NCBI GenBank assembly: GCA_964020975.1
Contig: OZ026628.1
Coordinates: 66,672,689 to 66,736,688 of the forward strand
Source of the DNA: Hermodice carunculata
Lineage: Eukaryota > Annelida > Polychaeta > Eunicida > Amphinomidae
DNA: 64,000 bases
Reading direction: 5' to 3'
Below, piece by piece: positions 23,125 to 34,633 of this stretch. The translations under genes were made by a program, and so were the position numbers. Under the pieces are notes generated by a model, which did no database searches, was not told where the DNA came from, and was given only the letters and a program-made list of their open reading frames with translations. Positions within the stretch are counted from its first letter, which is position 1. Each line of letters begins with the position of its first letter.

Positions 23125-25223
23125 ACAAGAGGATCATGATGAACCTGTGCTCTGCTGACTGGGATATGCTTTTACAGTATTGCAACACATGCACTGTAGT
23201 CTGTATGGCTATATTCACGTACAGGGGTGGCAAAGTTACAAATATACATAAGAAAAGAAAGAAAAAATTCTAGTGCCACCTAGTGGCCAAAATAGGAAAT
23301 AGGTGACTCCAGGTGACCCTAAGTGCATACCAAAGCAACTGGCCATGTAGTTCTTGAAATGAAGACGTTTTTTTTTCATCAATTAACATTTTCAAAAAAA
23401 AATATATATAAAAAAAAACTATTGCATCATCATCTCCTTTGCAAACTTGGTAGATGTCACACCCATGTGCAAAATCAAAACATTTCAAGCCCCGTTTTTT
23501 TTTTTCAGAAGTCGAAAATGTAATTTATACAAAATCCATACTATACAGTGGTAGCACTTACCTGTAGACGCTCTAAAAGTTTGACTTCCCATAACTTCAT
23601 CAAAACTTAACATTTATCCATCTAATTTTGCAAATTTTCATTGTCTAAAGTCAAATTACATTCTGATAAAATTTTATGCAATTCTGTTCGGTCACTCTGG
23701 AGAAGTCTAAAAAAGCCTTAACACACACAAGTTCATTAAAAGATCAGCAAAAATTGTACCACCACCTGGTGGCAAAAATAAGAACAAGGTGACACCAGGT
23801 GACCCTATGTGTAAAATCATAAGCATTTGGCCAAGCAGTTCTTGAGATGAAGAACTTTTTTTTTCTTCAAAAATTCAATTAAAAATTCATTAAAAAAATA
23901 GAAAAAATATTGCATCACCATCTCCTTTGCAAACTTGGTAGATGTCTACCTAGGGGAACACACATGTGCAAAATCAACACATTCCAAGTACCGCTTTTTG
24001 AGAAGAAGTCGAAAATGTAAATACAATAGCCATATATACATGTACCATATAGCGGTAACACTTACCTACGCTCGCAAAGTTTGATTTCCCATAACTTCGT
24101 CAAAAATTAGTATATCCATATCATTTTTTGCAAACTTTCATTGTCTAAAGACAAATTATATTCTGATTACATTTTAAGTAATTCTGTTCAGCCATCCTGG
24201 AAAAGTCCATACTAACTACAACACACAACTAGAAAAGAAAGATTTGCTAGAGAGCAAATCTGTCTGTGTGTGTGAAAAATTTGCACAATTACAAAAATAT
24301 GCAGTGTTGCAACACTTGTACAATATCTATAATTTGAGCCCAACATGATCAAAATTGGATGGAAATTGACTGAGTTATGGCTTGATGAATATTTCAAATG
24401 TGCAAATGACCTTGACCTTTGACCTTTAGATGTTACATGTACATTATAAAAATATGCAGTGCTACAGTAGCTAAAATTTGTGTCCAACATAATCAAAATT
24501 GGATGATAATTGACCGAGTTATAGCTACATGAATATTTCAAATGGCAATAAGCCCTTGACCTTTGACCTTTAGAGGTCACATGTAAATTACAAAAATGTG
24601 CAGTGTTACAATATCTACAATTTGGGTCCAACATCATCAAAATTGGATGAATACTTTGGAAGTTAGAAGCAACTGAATTTTTTTAATTGCCCTAATTTGC
24701 ATAATTTTCAAAATCTTAACTATTCAAAACGATATGCAAAACTTCACTGCAGGTGCTATAGCCATGCAAAGTGTCTAGCTTGCACTTTGAGTTTCAGACG
24801 ACACAAAAATCTGGTGGAAAGAAAGATAGGAAACAAAGAAAGAAAGAATATTGGGTAAAACAATATGTCTGTGTTCACACACAGACATAAAAATTCATAA
24901 AAAAATAAGAAAAAATTACAGCACTGCCTAGTCACCAAAATAAGAACTCGGTAACCACAGGTGACCCTATGTACAATATTAAAGCAATTTTCCAAGCAGC
25001 TCTTGAGATGAAGAAACTTTGTATTGTTTTCTTCAAAAAATAAATTAAAAAATTAATTAAAAATAGAGAAATAATTGCATCACCATCTCCCTTGCAAACA
25101 TGGTAGATGTCCACCTGGGAAACACCCATGTGCAACATCAAGACATTCCATGCAGCGTTTTTGAGAAGGAGTCAAAAATGTAAAAAGTCTGAATGAAGGA
25201 CGGACAGATGGATAAACGGACGA
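23125..25223 (-). mobile_element. Family C Helentron-like element
   Basis: The left end is ACAAGAGGATCATGATGAAC then GCTCTGCTGAC, the same signature as family B. The body resembles family A in style: TAGTGCCACCTAGTGG-type phrases, GAAGTCGAAAATG, and closing GGACGGACAGATGG. The central unit repeats at about 23,265, 23,755 and 24,905. Family D copy 1 sits inside it. The right terminus is lost at the fold-back element starting 25,224. Confidence 0.55.
24229..24890 (-). mobile_element. Family D Helitron-like element, copy 1
   Basis: Starts CTAGAAAAG, then hairpin GATTTGCT ... AGCAAATC, then TGTCTGTGTG. Ends in a 10-bp-stem hairpin (ATGTCTGTGT-TCAC-ACACAGACAT). On the minus strand the 3' end is hairpin plus CTAG, the canonical Helitron terminus. 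Family A at 11,985 supplies the empty site (ACACACAAAAATTCAT): five A there, two plus five here, so little or no target duplication. It contains DR1 sites at 24,413 and 24,557. Confidence 0.7.
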
Positions 25224-25998
25224 CTGGTTTGTCACATTTTGCCCCAGTAAAGAGGTTATTTTGCGATAAATTAAAAAAAAAAAAAAATGGGAAAAAGGCA
25301 CACAGTCACCAAAGTCAATCACTTATTCTGTGTGAAAATATGGACCAGTGAGTGACAGAAAGCAACAAACCGGTCGGGTTCAAACCACAGGGTTGAAGGT
25401 GCTGAGTACAGAGGGCCCACACTGTCAGACTACTTTTTTTGCCGGCCACGCTACGCGGAGAATGTGAAGTTTAAGGACAGGTGGCTACAACATGGCTTGG
25501 TTGGGCTGTCTGATAAACCAAGTGACCCTCTCATCTTTGTTTTCCTGGCACTTAATGTTATCACTGATGGTGATAACACTTTCTGAAGCTGATTGCCACC
25601 AGGACTTGCAACATCAACATCGGTGGGCAAACCCCTTTTGGTATATTGTATTCCATGCGATGCTTGCACACTTTTTCAAGCGTGCTCCATTTTTGCTATT
25701 AAACTTTGCCGATGCTGATGTTGCTAGTCCATGTTGTAGCCACATGTTCTTGAACTTGACGTTCTCCACGTAGCACGGCCCGCAGGAAAAGCGGTCGGAC
25801 AGTGCATGCCCTCTGTACTCAGCACCTTGAACCCAGAGGTTTGAAACAGACCAGTTCGTCCTCTTCGACAACTCATTGACAAGTCCGTATTTTCGCGCAG
25901 AATAAGTCACCACATTAGGCGGCTGTGTGCCTTTTTTCCTTTTTTTTTTTAAATTTAAGACAATAACCTCTTTATTGGGACAAAATATGACGAACCGG
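25224..25998. mobile_element. Fold-back element with coding-like arms
   Basis: Two inverted arms of about 275 bp (25,224-~25,500 and ~25,720-25,998) flank a ~220-bp centre. The outer ends pair as CTGGTTTGTCACATTTTG with CCGGTTCGTCATATTTTG. Both arms can be read as a related peptide: GAEYRG-x2-LSD ... ENVKFK-x2-WLQHG on the + strand in the left arm and on the minus strand in the right. The protein family is not recognised. No transposase seen; the element class is uncertain. Confidence 0.75.
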
Positions 25999-26978
25999 TT
26001 GGGAGCCAGACTATGAAGGTGCATAAAATGAAAACTGTCCCACTGTTAAAAAGAAAAGCAAAATTTTGCTTCCTAAGTTTCACTTCCAGGTATGATTAGA
26101 CATTTTTTTCAAACTTGCAGCTCTCATATAATATCTTCAGTAATCTTGTCAGAAGGTGCAAATGCCCGTATCAAAGCACCACTCACACTTGCAAATCAAT
26201 AACGCATATAAACTTTATTTTGACAATACAAAAGAAAAAACTATATACATCTCTCTACACTTCGTAAAATATAATGTACAGTTTTGTTGGACTAGACAAA
26301 TATGATGAACAAATGGAGACAGTTAATATGGAATTGCTGTATGCACGTCCACAGGACTCCCCTACCTTAACACTGGGCTGCAATAATTACAGCCTAAATG
26401 GTTACAGGGTCCAAGGACCCGAACGGACAGGTCCACTTACTCCAAGTCTTCATCCTCAGTCCACATATATTTGTCTATAGCCGCCTGTGTAGTGTCTCCA
26501 TTCACCTTCCTTGTGTTGCCATCTGCAGGATGTCCTACAGAACAAGACAGTTAAAAGTTCATACATATGATCATCATTGTGAGCCCTATATAACGACAAT
26601 AATTGGGAAGACTGGGGGGGGGGGGGGGTTGTTCTTTGATAACACATTACAGCAAGCAACATGTGGTGGCCCAAGGTCAATTTCTGGTAAAAATCTGACA
26701 GGACGGGTCAACAAAAAATTGTGCATATTTAGAGTCTGGAAAACCAATCCTGGGAGGCCATGATTTCCAAGTGTAGTGCACAGCAAAATCTCACCACACT
26801 CCACCTGGACCAACAACTGTAAATTGCTTTTTTGCTTAATTTTATTTTTGCTTATGCCACAAAACCTTGAAAATAAAAACTAAAAAAAAAAAAAACACAT
26901 TGAAGTAAAATAATATTGTTTGAACAGGAATTATGTCCAGATTGGTGAAACTGAAAGAACATTGTCACTGTGAAAAGC
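25999..26978. other. Intron, no feature seen
   Basis: AT-rich intron with a G11 run near 26,617. No gene or clear repeat. Confidence 0.5.
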
Positions 26979-27081
26979 TTAACAAATTCTTCAAATATAT
27001 ACTAAATCAAACTTGGCAAATCCTTGAAACATATACTAAGTCAAATTAAACGAATTCTTGAAATATATAGTAAATCAAATT
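26979..27081. repeat. Short tandem repeat, three ~35-bp units
   Basis: Three degenerate units built on AATTCTTGAAATATATAGTA and AAATCAAA. Confidence 0.7.
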
Positions 27082-27642
27082 TTAAAGTGAAATCTCAGGA
27101 TCATGTTTTGTGATATACTGCTGGATTTTGCCTCCCAGACATCCCACTCTGTGTCCAAATTCACATTTCATGTTTCGTGCCATGCTAGTTGTTTCATGCC
27201 TCCACTCACGCTGAATGGGCAGTAACTGGAGAGAGAGAGTTGTGTTTCTACTTGTGTCATCAGTCTAGACAACTCATTCTGAGCATTTACTGTGTCACGC
27301 ACAGGTAGCCCGGTACTGTTGCTGCAACGCTCCAGTGACATATGATTGTTGATTGTTTACCTTGTGGGGACCATTCCCAGGCTTCAAAGCATGCCTCAAT
27401 AAACAAGAAAGAGAATTTCTTGTGGCATTCATTTCCAAAGGACCCCGCTTTACGGAGACCATGGATTTGCCATCTGTACAGACACAGTTTCATTCTGTCC
27501 AATTATCAAAAGTTGTGGGGTGAACATTTTATGGACAATTGATACACGGATGACATTTCTGCTTCTCTCATGTGGGCAACAGCCAAGCAAGAGATGAGCT
27601 TTAAAAGATCCACACCAACAAAGTCACTAAAACAAGATGATG

Positions 27643-27777
27643 CAGGGCCAGAATTTTGCAAAATATTGCGAGAATCTATTTGGATTTTTGTCATTTAGTT
27701 TTCTTTTTAAAGAAGGACAAGTTTAGGAGAATCTTTACGAGAGTGGATTCTCAGATTCTCGCTGAATTTTGGCCCTG
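27643..27777. mobile_element. hAT-type MITE with 5-bp duplication
   Basis: A 135-bp element. The ends CAGGGCCAGAATTTTG and CAGGGCCAAAATTCA (other strand) share an internal GCGAGAATCT. A perfect TGATG flanks each side (27,638-27,642 and 27,778-27,782). CAGGGCC ends with 5-bp duplications fit the group known as hAT5. No ORF. Confidence 0.7.
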
Positions 27778-27782
27778 TGATG

Positions 27783-28806
27783 GCAGCAGGATTGTTGGCA
27801 GCCCAAGCAGCCAGGAGACTGTTACCATGGCTACAAAGTCCTGACCAAGTCACTCTGCAAGTGCAACATGGACACGCATTCACTTGTTCACTGGCAATAG
27901 CTGGAGTGCTGATCAATGAGATTCAACAGCCCATATTCCTTTTCTTCCAAACAAAATTCTTTGTCAGAAGATGCACATTCCTCATTGCCTATAGCTGCCT
28001 TAACAAGAAGTCACCTTCCTGTTCGAGTTACCTTCTTCATTAGGAGAGCTCTACAACAGCGCTCACAGAACCATACTGTCAAGACTGATGTCACTAAATA
28101 TGCAAACATGGCACCCCCTTTGGAACTGGAAATTCCAGGCTCATTTTTTTGCCAATATATCGCTCTTAATGAATTTTTACTGATGTACACACGCGGAAAT
28201 GGAGAGTAAGCCTGCTGGAATCATATTTACACAAAGTTCCATGTGAAAATAAAAGCAATTTACAGTATGTTAACACAAATTTGTGAAGCACTGCACATAC
28301 TTTTCACAGAGACTGTGACAACAGACACAACTTGGCACTGAAGCTCAATAGACCACTTGAAATTTTACATGTACGGTTACCAGTTATCATGATCACAGCA
28401 TGACGTTCTGTGTTACAATATCATGTTTAACTGTTTCAGGCAGCGATATTCCTTTGATTGTTTGTCCATGTTAACAAGTATAATATTTTGGATTGCGTCA
28501 AAGACAGACAATAAGTTAAGCTTTTCCAGATCGTCTCAGCATTGGTCAATAATAAACACATTTTTTTTCTGAACTTTTATCAATGTTCTGACTAAATATG
28601 TATTAAATTGTTGCATCAATACAAGCCCAGCAGAAACTGATTGATCCTTTGTCAAGTACATATGAAGTTCTCACAGGGCATGTGGTTTTTACAAGTTATA
28701 TTTTAAAATGAATTGTCACTATTTAACTTGTTAACATGGCTCAGTTAGCAAGGTAGCCCTGAAGCAAAGTGTGATTCTTGTCACCTTCCTGGGTCAGTTG
28801 CATGAA
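27783..28806. other. Intron, no feature seen
   Basis: No repeat copy recognised. The open frames at 27,777-28,209 have no recognisable domain. Confidence 0.45.
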
Positions 28807-29482
28807 ACAAAAGGCCCATAGGCCTAATGCTCTCCTGACATATAATTTTATGGCCATCATCAAAAGTTCATTTCCTGAAACGCATTCCCTGAATAAGCCT
28901 GAGATATTAGTCAAGTGGCCATATGACCTTCACCAGCATCTTGGATTAACTAAAAAAAATGGTCAAGTCAAAATATGTGCTCTGCATCCAGCTTTCCATT
29001 CATGTACATGGTTTGTTTATTTAAATCAAGTAACAACTTTTCAAGGTAGTGAAGAAAAACGAAAAACTTCAAGGGCAAGTGCAAACAAAACAAAACAAGA
29101 AAACCTCCACAATTTAACTGGCTCATAGTGACCCAAAAATGAGTCACCAGGTACGAGTCTTGTACAACATGTACAATGCACTCAAGAACAAGTTTGATCT
29201 GGAGGCTCAATTCCCTTTGCCATCGATGTCCATGCTGCACCATGCCATTACAATATCACCTCTTTAAATTTACTGGGCTGGTAACCTAGGGAAAAAAGGT
29301 CAAAGTCACGAATATTAAATAATAACCAGCACTGGACATGATCTACATGTCCTATAAATTTGTCTTTAAACTTTATTATTTTTAAGATACATGATTTACA
29401 TGTTCAAAACATTTTACCTCATAACTTCCAGCAAAATACAGGTGGCACCAACAAAATTTTTACCTCCTCCACAATCACACTA
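28807..29482 (-). mobile_element. Family B element, copy with one end
   Basis: The left end ACAAAAGGCCCATAGGCCTA and CTCTCCTGACA is followed by the usual B body (AGTGACCCAAAAATGAGTCA, TTTGATCTGGAGGCTCAATT, CCTATAAATTTG). It stops near 29,482 without the right terminus, where a different repeat begins. Confidence 0.6.
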
Positions 29483-29539
29483 AGTATATCAAATCCTCAT
29501 TTCGACTCCTTGATATCATCAAGATACATAAAAATCTAC

Positions 29540-30075
29540 ACCAGGCTGATTTCCCCACAAATAAATCAAATAACTCATAAATCTTACAAATTTCTAATGA
29601 CACTGACCCACAAAGGATGTGGCTCTGTGACCTTGGGAATGGGGTCAAGGTCACATATCTTCAAACTTGACTGAGCATTTATAGGGGACTATAATCCTAT
29701 TCAATATGGAAGCACTAGCTCAAAAACATTTGTAGTTTTCTCGTTCACACTGATGTGTTGTGAATTCACCAATGTGGCTCTGAGAGCTCGGGAATGGGAT
29801 CAAGGTGACCCATCATCAAGATGGACCAGGCCCTAATACTGAACTATCATCTTGTGCACTATGAATGCCCTACTTCAGAAACTTCTCAAGGTATCATGCA
29901 GAACCCAAATTCACCAATGTGGCTCTGTGACCTTGAGATATGGGATCAACGTCACCCACCTTTTAATTTGTTTGAGCCCTTACAGCGGTTTATAAACCAG
30001 TGCAATATGAAAACTCAAGCTCCAAAATTTCTGGAGTTATCTCATAACCCATCTTTGAACTTGACCAAGCCCTCA
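29540..30075. repeat. Degenerate ~150-bp tandem units
   Basis: The phrase ATGTGGCTCTGTGACCTTG with a following GGGATCAAGGTCAC recurs near 29,620, 29,771 and 29,919, spaced about 150 bp. It may belong to a repeat element fused to the B copy on its left. Confidence 0.65.
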
Positions 30076-30297
30076 AATGCAGACCTATCAAGATCTCCAG
30101 AATGACTTTACATGTGCTAAAGCCATGAATAAATTTGCGCCACAACCGCTGCACTGTTGATGACATCTCTGTATAACACAGCGGCAAGAAAGTAGTTCCA
30201 GCCTCCTTCCGGTTTGACAAAGGAACTCCCCACGGCAAACTGCTAGGTCTGCATTTGAGGGCTTGGTCAAGTTCAAAGATGGGTTATGAGATAACTC
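30035..30297. repeat. Perfect ~55-bp inverted repeat, ~150-bp spacer
   Basis: The arm GGAGTTATCTCATAACCCAT ... CAAATGCAGACCTA (30,035-30,089) is present as an exact complement at about 30,242-30,297. The spacer (30,090-30,241) is richer in GC and CpG than its surroundings. Perfect arms imply a recent event. Confidence 0.9.
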
Positions 30298-30375
30298 CAT
30301 AAATTTCAGAAAAAGAGTATAAAAAAAGTATAGATCTAAAGCAACTCACGGGTACTGCAGTAAAATTATTCTGTA

Positions 30376-32073
30376 ACAAGAGAGCTGTGTGAACAGCCCA
30401 TGCTCAGCTGACCTAGAGATTCATCACACTTGTGGCTCTGTAAACTTGGGATAGGATCAAGGTCACCCATGTTCTGAGTAAGCCCGACTTATATGGAAGA
30501 ACTGAGCACTTACATGTGCAATACCAAAATCCCAGTTCCAGTACTTTTCAAGTTGTAGCACTGAAGAATAAAATAAATGTATGTTGCACTTTGACCTCAG
30601 AAATGAGATCAAGTCACTCATGTACTGTCTAACTCCGGCTGTCATGCCTTCAAGTCTTCCTATTAAATTTTGAATCAATTGGCCAAGTGATTTTGGAGAA
30701 GATTTTTTAAGATTTGGCAAAAAAATGAACCAAAAACTCATAAAAAATCCAAAAATCACTGGAGCACAACCATTGAATGAACTTAGTGCTCAAGAGACCC
30801 ACCCAGGGTACATCCCCATCAAGTTTGAAGTGAATCTAATGAGTAGTTTTGGAAAAGTCCAAAATGTGAATTACCATTGCAATCCCCATTCACTTACACA
30901 TAGTAATCAACAACACTGTATGCATTAACTGACAAGTACCTGAATTGAAAAATTCATTAAAAATCAGGGATTCATAGTGTGAAGTTTGAAAACTTGACAA
31001 GATTCCACACTCCATATATAATGTATCAATTACAATTCCTACTCATTCCCAAGGCACAATACTGCCTGGGTGACGAAACTCACAGCCAGCCTCTTTTGAC
31101 TGCATAATTTCAACAAGGCAGATTTTCACTACCACTACTTAATAATCTATATATTGCATATAAAATAGACTTTGCATGCTTCACACATTTGTTGCCTGCA
31201 TGATTTGCATATAATTTGGAAATGTTCATTGGCCGAAAGTTCTAACATGTTAATGCTGACCTTCCCCTTGCACCTTTTGATTGCGACATCATTTAGGTCG
31301 TCCTATTTTCCGATCAAAATTACTGTACCAGACTCTAGGGTAGACAACACTATCACTGATCTTTCAAATGATGATACTGTGCTCTTACCTGAGATCCCAT
31401 CTTTGTGAAATAACAACGAACTTGGCCTGATGAAACTCAAAGATACACAAAGATGGCCCAAGCATAAACAGTCAGTTCTAAATGCCACAATGCATAAGAT
31501 TTTATACTTGTTCTTGGACACCTCAAATCACCCTAAAAATTATGTCACTGGAAAATTAAAAAGAATTTTTATTTTTTTAAAATCTTAACAATAGCATCAC
31601 CACCTTGTGAACACCTTTGTTTAGCCCTTCTAAAAGGAACATTTCCACTAAGTTCCAGCATAATCTGAGTGACAGTTTTGGAGAAGTTGAAAAAAGCAAA
31701 AACACATTTTTTACATAAAAAATATTTGAAACATCACTGTGCCACCTGTTGAACAAATTAAGGTCTAAGGGTCCCCAGAAGTCTTCCTAAGCAATTTCAA
31801 AGCCATTGGCCAAGCAGTTTTGGAGAAGATTTTTTTAAGATTTGCCTCCCCCCCCCCAAAAAAAAAATCACAAAAAATCCAAAAATCAATGGACTGTCAC
31901 CATTTGTACAAACTTGGTAGTGACCCAAGTACATTCCCACCAAGTTTGAGGTAAATCTGGCCAGTGACTTTGGAGAAGAAGTCAAAAATGTGAATGTGGA
32001 CACCGACAGATGGATGATGGATGCCTAATCACCACATAAGCTCAGCTGACTGACAAGTCACCTGAGCTAAAAA
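30376..32073 (-). mobile_element. Family A Helentron-like element, copy 2
   Basis: The left end is ACAAGAGAGCTGTGTGAACA then GCTCAGCTGACC. The right end is a hairpin (AGCTCAGCTGACTGACAAGT ... CCTGAGCT) then AAAAATC. It aligns with copy 1 (TTCATCACACTTG, GTTCTGAGTAAG, AAATCACTGGAGCA) and carries the same duplicated core. A long unrelated stretch (about 30,985-31,510) may be an insertion. Confidence 0.65.
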
Positions 32074-32241
32074 TCACCCATAGTTGCTTGTAGTGAACAA
32101 AGAACAGACTTCCATGCTGAGTTGTACCACTTAAAGTGCATTTTAGCTGTGCCTGATGGGAACCAGGACCTTGGCTATGCATTAGGCATCTCTGTACCAT
32201 GGTCCAGATCCTCATTTAATTATGACTGACACCAGAACATA

Positions 32242-32422
32242 CAAGGTTTCTGCTAACCCCCAAATGGGAGTATATTGCCCTTTCATATCATGAGATACCC
32301 CCTCAGCAAAATTTAAAGGGCACCATCTTACTATTTTCTTTGTTAACTTTGCAAAGGATAGCAAAAAAGTTTACTCTCTTTCAGGTTGGGACCCTTTGAA
32401 AAAATTCCTAACAGAAACACTG
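32242..32422. mobile_element. hAT-like MITE, uninterrupted copy
   Basis: A 181-bp repeat. Its ends, CAAGGTTTCTGCTAA and CAGTGTTTCTGTTAG (other strand), are similar. It matches the split copy at 6,022-7,064 and gives the empty site for the pogo-like insertion there. No clean target duplication seen. Confidence 0.65.
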
Positions 32423-33294
32423 ACATGGACCCATGGTTGTCACTCAGTGGAAATATGGTTCACCATTCTTGTTAACCAGACACTAAGAAAGGCTGTGAGA
32501 ATGCTTGAAACACTACACTTAATATCCACCTGAATTCCAATCAAAAGTTAAAAAATTTGTCCAAAAAAAGTATAAAAAAGTATTTCAGGGAAAAAAAGCA
32601 TAAATAAAGTATAAAAAAGTAAAACAGTGAAAATAAAGCATCATACTTTAAAAAAAGTATAAAGTGGCAGCACTGACAACGTAAAAAACTTTTAATTTTC
32701 ATGGTTTTGTGCCATCAGCAAATGCAAGAATCCAGCGAAATCAAAGAAATTTACAGTGGCTCAAGTATCCCCCCCCCCCCCAGCCCATAGGGTCACTACT
32801 TCACATAAAAACAAGACAACAGCTTGACCAAGTGATGTCTTACAAGGTTTAAGACATGTTTACAGTCTTTATAGGCCTGCTGAGTGAGCAAGGGTTCTAG
32901 ATTATATTTATTACATATTAATTAAAGACAGACATGTCCACATCCCAGAACTCCAAGTAGGGCGATCTTAATAAATTCAGGGGGCGGGGGGAGACAGACT
33001 TTATCTTTTACACAGAATATAAAAGAAAATACTAAATTTTTATAGTGGAGATGATTTAACATTTGCCACACTTTATGCATAAACTTCAATTGAGATGAAA
33101 AAGCAGTAGACTCATGTGGGGGGTGCGGGGGGGACTTGACAAATATGCTAGGTGGAACCTCATCAGGCCTCCTTCAGTTTGACTACACACTTGTGTATGT
33201 TGCTCCAAAATCACATGGGGATTAATTCTGTTCAGCTCCTTTTGGTCTATTTACACCAGGTAGTACTGTAATTTTTAACCTTTTGCCCAAGTGG
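32423..33294. other. Intron, no gene seen
   Basis: Contains AAAAAAGTATAAA-rich sequence (about 32,560-32,670), a C run near 32,770 and G runs near 33,120. No gene. Confidence 0.45.
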
Positions 33295-33303
33295 GTGTAT
33301 AAT

Positions 33304-34624
33304 TTGCCTCCTAAGCATCCCCCAGACTCGCTATTGCTTTCTTATGTGGGCGCTCGTCGGAGTCTGCCGTCCGCCAGCAGTATTTTAATTCAGTTACACA
33401 ATTGTACTAATTAACCTGATCAACTAGATAACATGGTCAGGGCCTCTCGGTCAATTGACTCAGCCCTGTTCGCCAGTCGGTCAAGATGATGAATTATTAA
33501 TGAGCTACGCGCTGACCAATCAGGTCGCACTTCCGGTAGTGTGATGCGACGAAGCATGGCAGCCCCCAAGGGACTGACGTTTATCAACAGTATCTCACTT
33601 GGCAATCGGTATTGCACGAGTAAAAGGATTACCTTAACATTTCCTACTCCGAGTCGATGTCAATACACAACTTGGTGGCAAGGATGGAGCTGGTTTTAAT
33701 ATCATTTCGCAATGGGACCGGACAAGGAAAGACCATCTTCTGTGCCTGGCTCCGTGTCAACCCCGAAAAAAGCATGCGTTTTGGCAGAATTACAGACATC
33801 ATGTTTGACATGTGGACAGGAAAAAAGATGCGGAAAACGTGAAAGTTACAGTAGTATTTATCCTACAGCTTCTTCACGAAGCAAAGTAAACAAAAATCTG
33901 GGGTCACGCCTGGAAGTTGTACTTGGTGTGTCTATGGATACCTTTCATTCCAATCTTCTGTGTCAAAAATGTGAAACACAAATGATTCGAATCGAAAATG
34001 CAAAGAGAGACAAGGCGATTTGATAAGCATGCAAGTACCACCAGATACAGGATCAGATTGGAGTTAGAATCAAACGTTCTGCGGTACAATCGCCTATGCC
34101 ACAGAAGAAAACGGCAAGATCACTAGAGACTGCTTTTGGAGTATGAGATGCTAGTCCATGTGTATTGACAGAGAGTACTGTACCTTTATATTATTCTGTG
34201 GCACTCCGTTATCTGCCACGGTCCTGGCTAGCTTAGTAGCTAGTCAGGTGGCCTTTAGAAAAAAAAAAAAAAGCAAGCCCTATCCCACTGTCGCAACTTT
34301 GCGCTGGGCATGCCTTTAGTTTTGAGTCCACTTGCATTGAATAGCAAGACACAAGCATTACCGCTACTGTGTGAACCATGAAAACACAACTGACCACGGT
34401 CAAGCCACGCCTCGCCTTCTCCTTAATCCTGTAATTGCTTGGATACAACTGTTGCGCAATTAGCGTCACTTCCCAGTATGCCATTGTGCATCCGCATTGT
34501 TTTACCAATCATATCTGCGTGCACAATCGCACAGTCGACCGCGTGACCCTCCGATAAACGGGAGACCCCGACGAGCGCCCACATAAGAAAGCAATAGCAA
34601 TTCTGGGGGATGCTTAGGAAGCAA
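33304..34624. mobile_element. Mutator-like element with 9-bp duplications
   Basis: A 1,321-bp element. Terminal inverted repeats of about 60 bp start TTGCCTCCTAAGCATCCCCC (left) and TTGCTTCCTAAGCATCCCCC (right, other strand) and continue through CTTATGTGGGCGCTCGTCGG. An exact 9-bp duplication GTGTATAAT flanks it (33,295-33,303 and 34,625-34,633). Long TIRs with 9-bp duplications are typical of MULEs. No transposase is visible. Instead it carries a ZAD-like ORF and CpG-containing, promoter-like sequence, as in a gene-capturing (Pack-MULE-like) element. Confidence 0.8.
33712..34023 (+). CDS. ZAD-like zinc-domain ORF inside the MULE-like element
   Basis: 103 codons starting MGPDKERPSSVPGS. It contains C-x2-C (SCLTCGQ), about 50 residues, then C-x2-C (LLCQKC) followed by a basic helix (ETQMIRIENAKRDK). 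The order and spacing match a ZAD-type treble-clef zinc domain, including the hydrophobic stretch LEVVLGVSMDTFHSN before the second pair. In such proteins the domain sits at the N terminus and mediates dimerisation. Here no zinc fingers or transposase follow. Another short frame downstream (KRSAVQSPMPQKKTARS, near 34,070-34,120) looks like a Ser/Pro linker out of frame with it. It is probably a captured or degenerating first exon. It could instead be the remnant N terminus of the element's own protein. Confidence 0.5.
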   Translation: MGPDKERPSSVPGSVSTPKKACVLAELQTSCLTCGQEKRCGKRESYSSIYPTASSRSKVNKNLGSRLEVVLGVSMDTFHSNLLCQKCETQMIRIENAKRDKAI

Positions 34625-34633
34625 GTGTATAAT

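Noticed and set aside
25375-25400. tRNA B-box-like GGGTTCAAACC, suggesting a SINE head
   Set aside because: No A box at the right distance, and the sequence lies within an inverted arm of the fold-back element.
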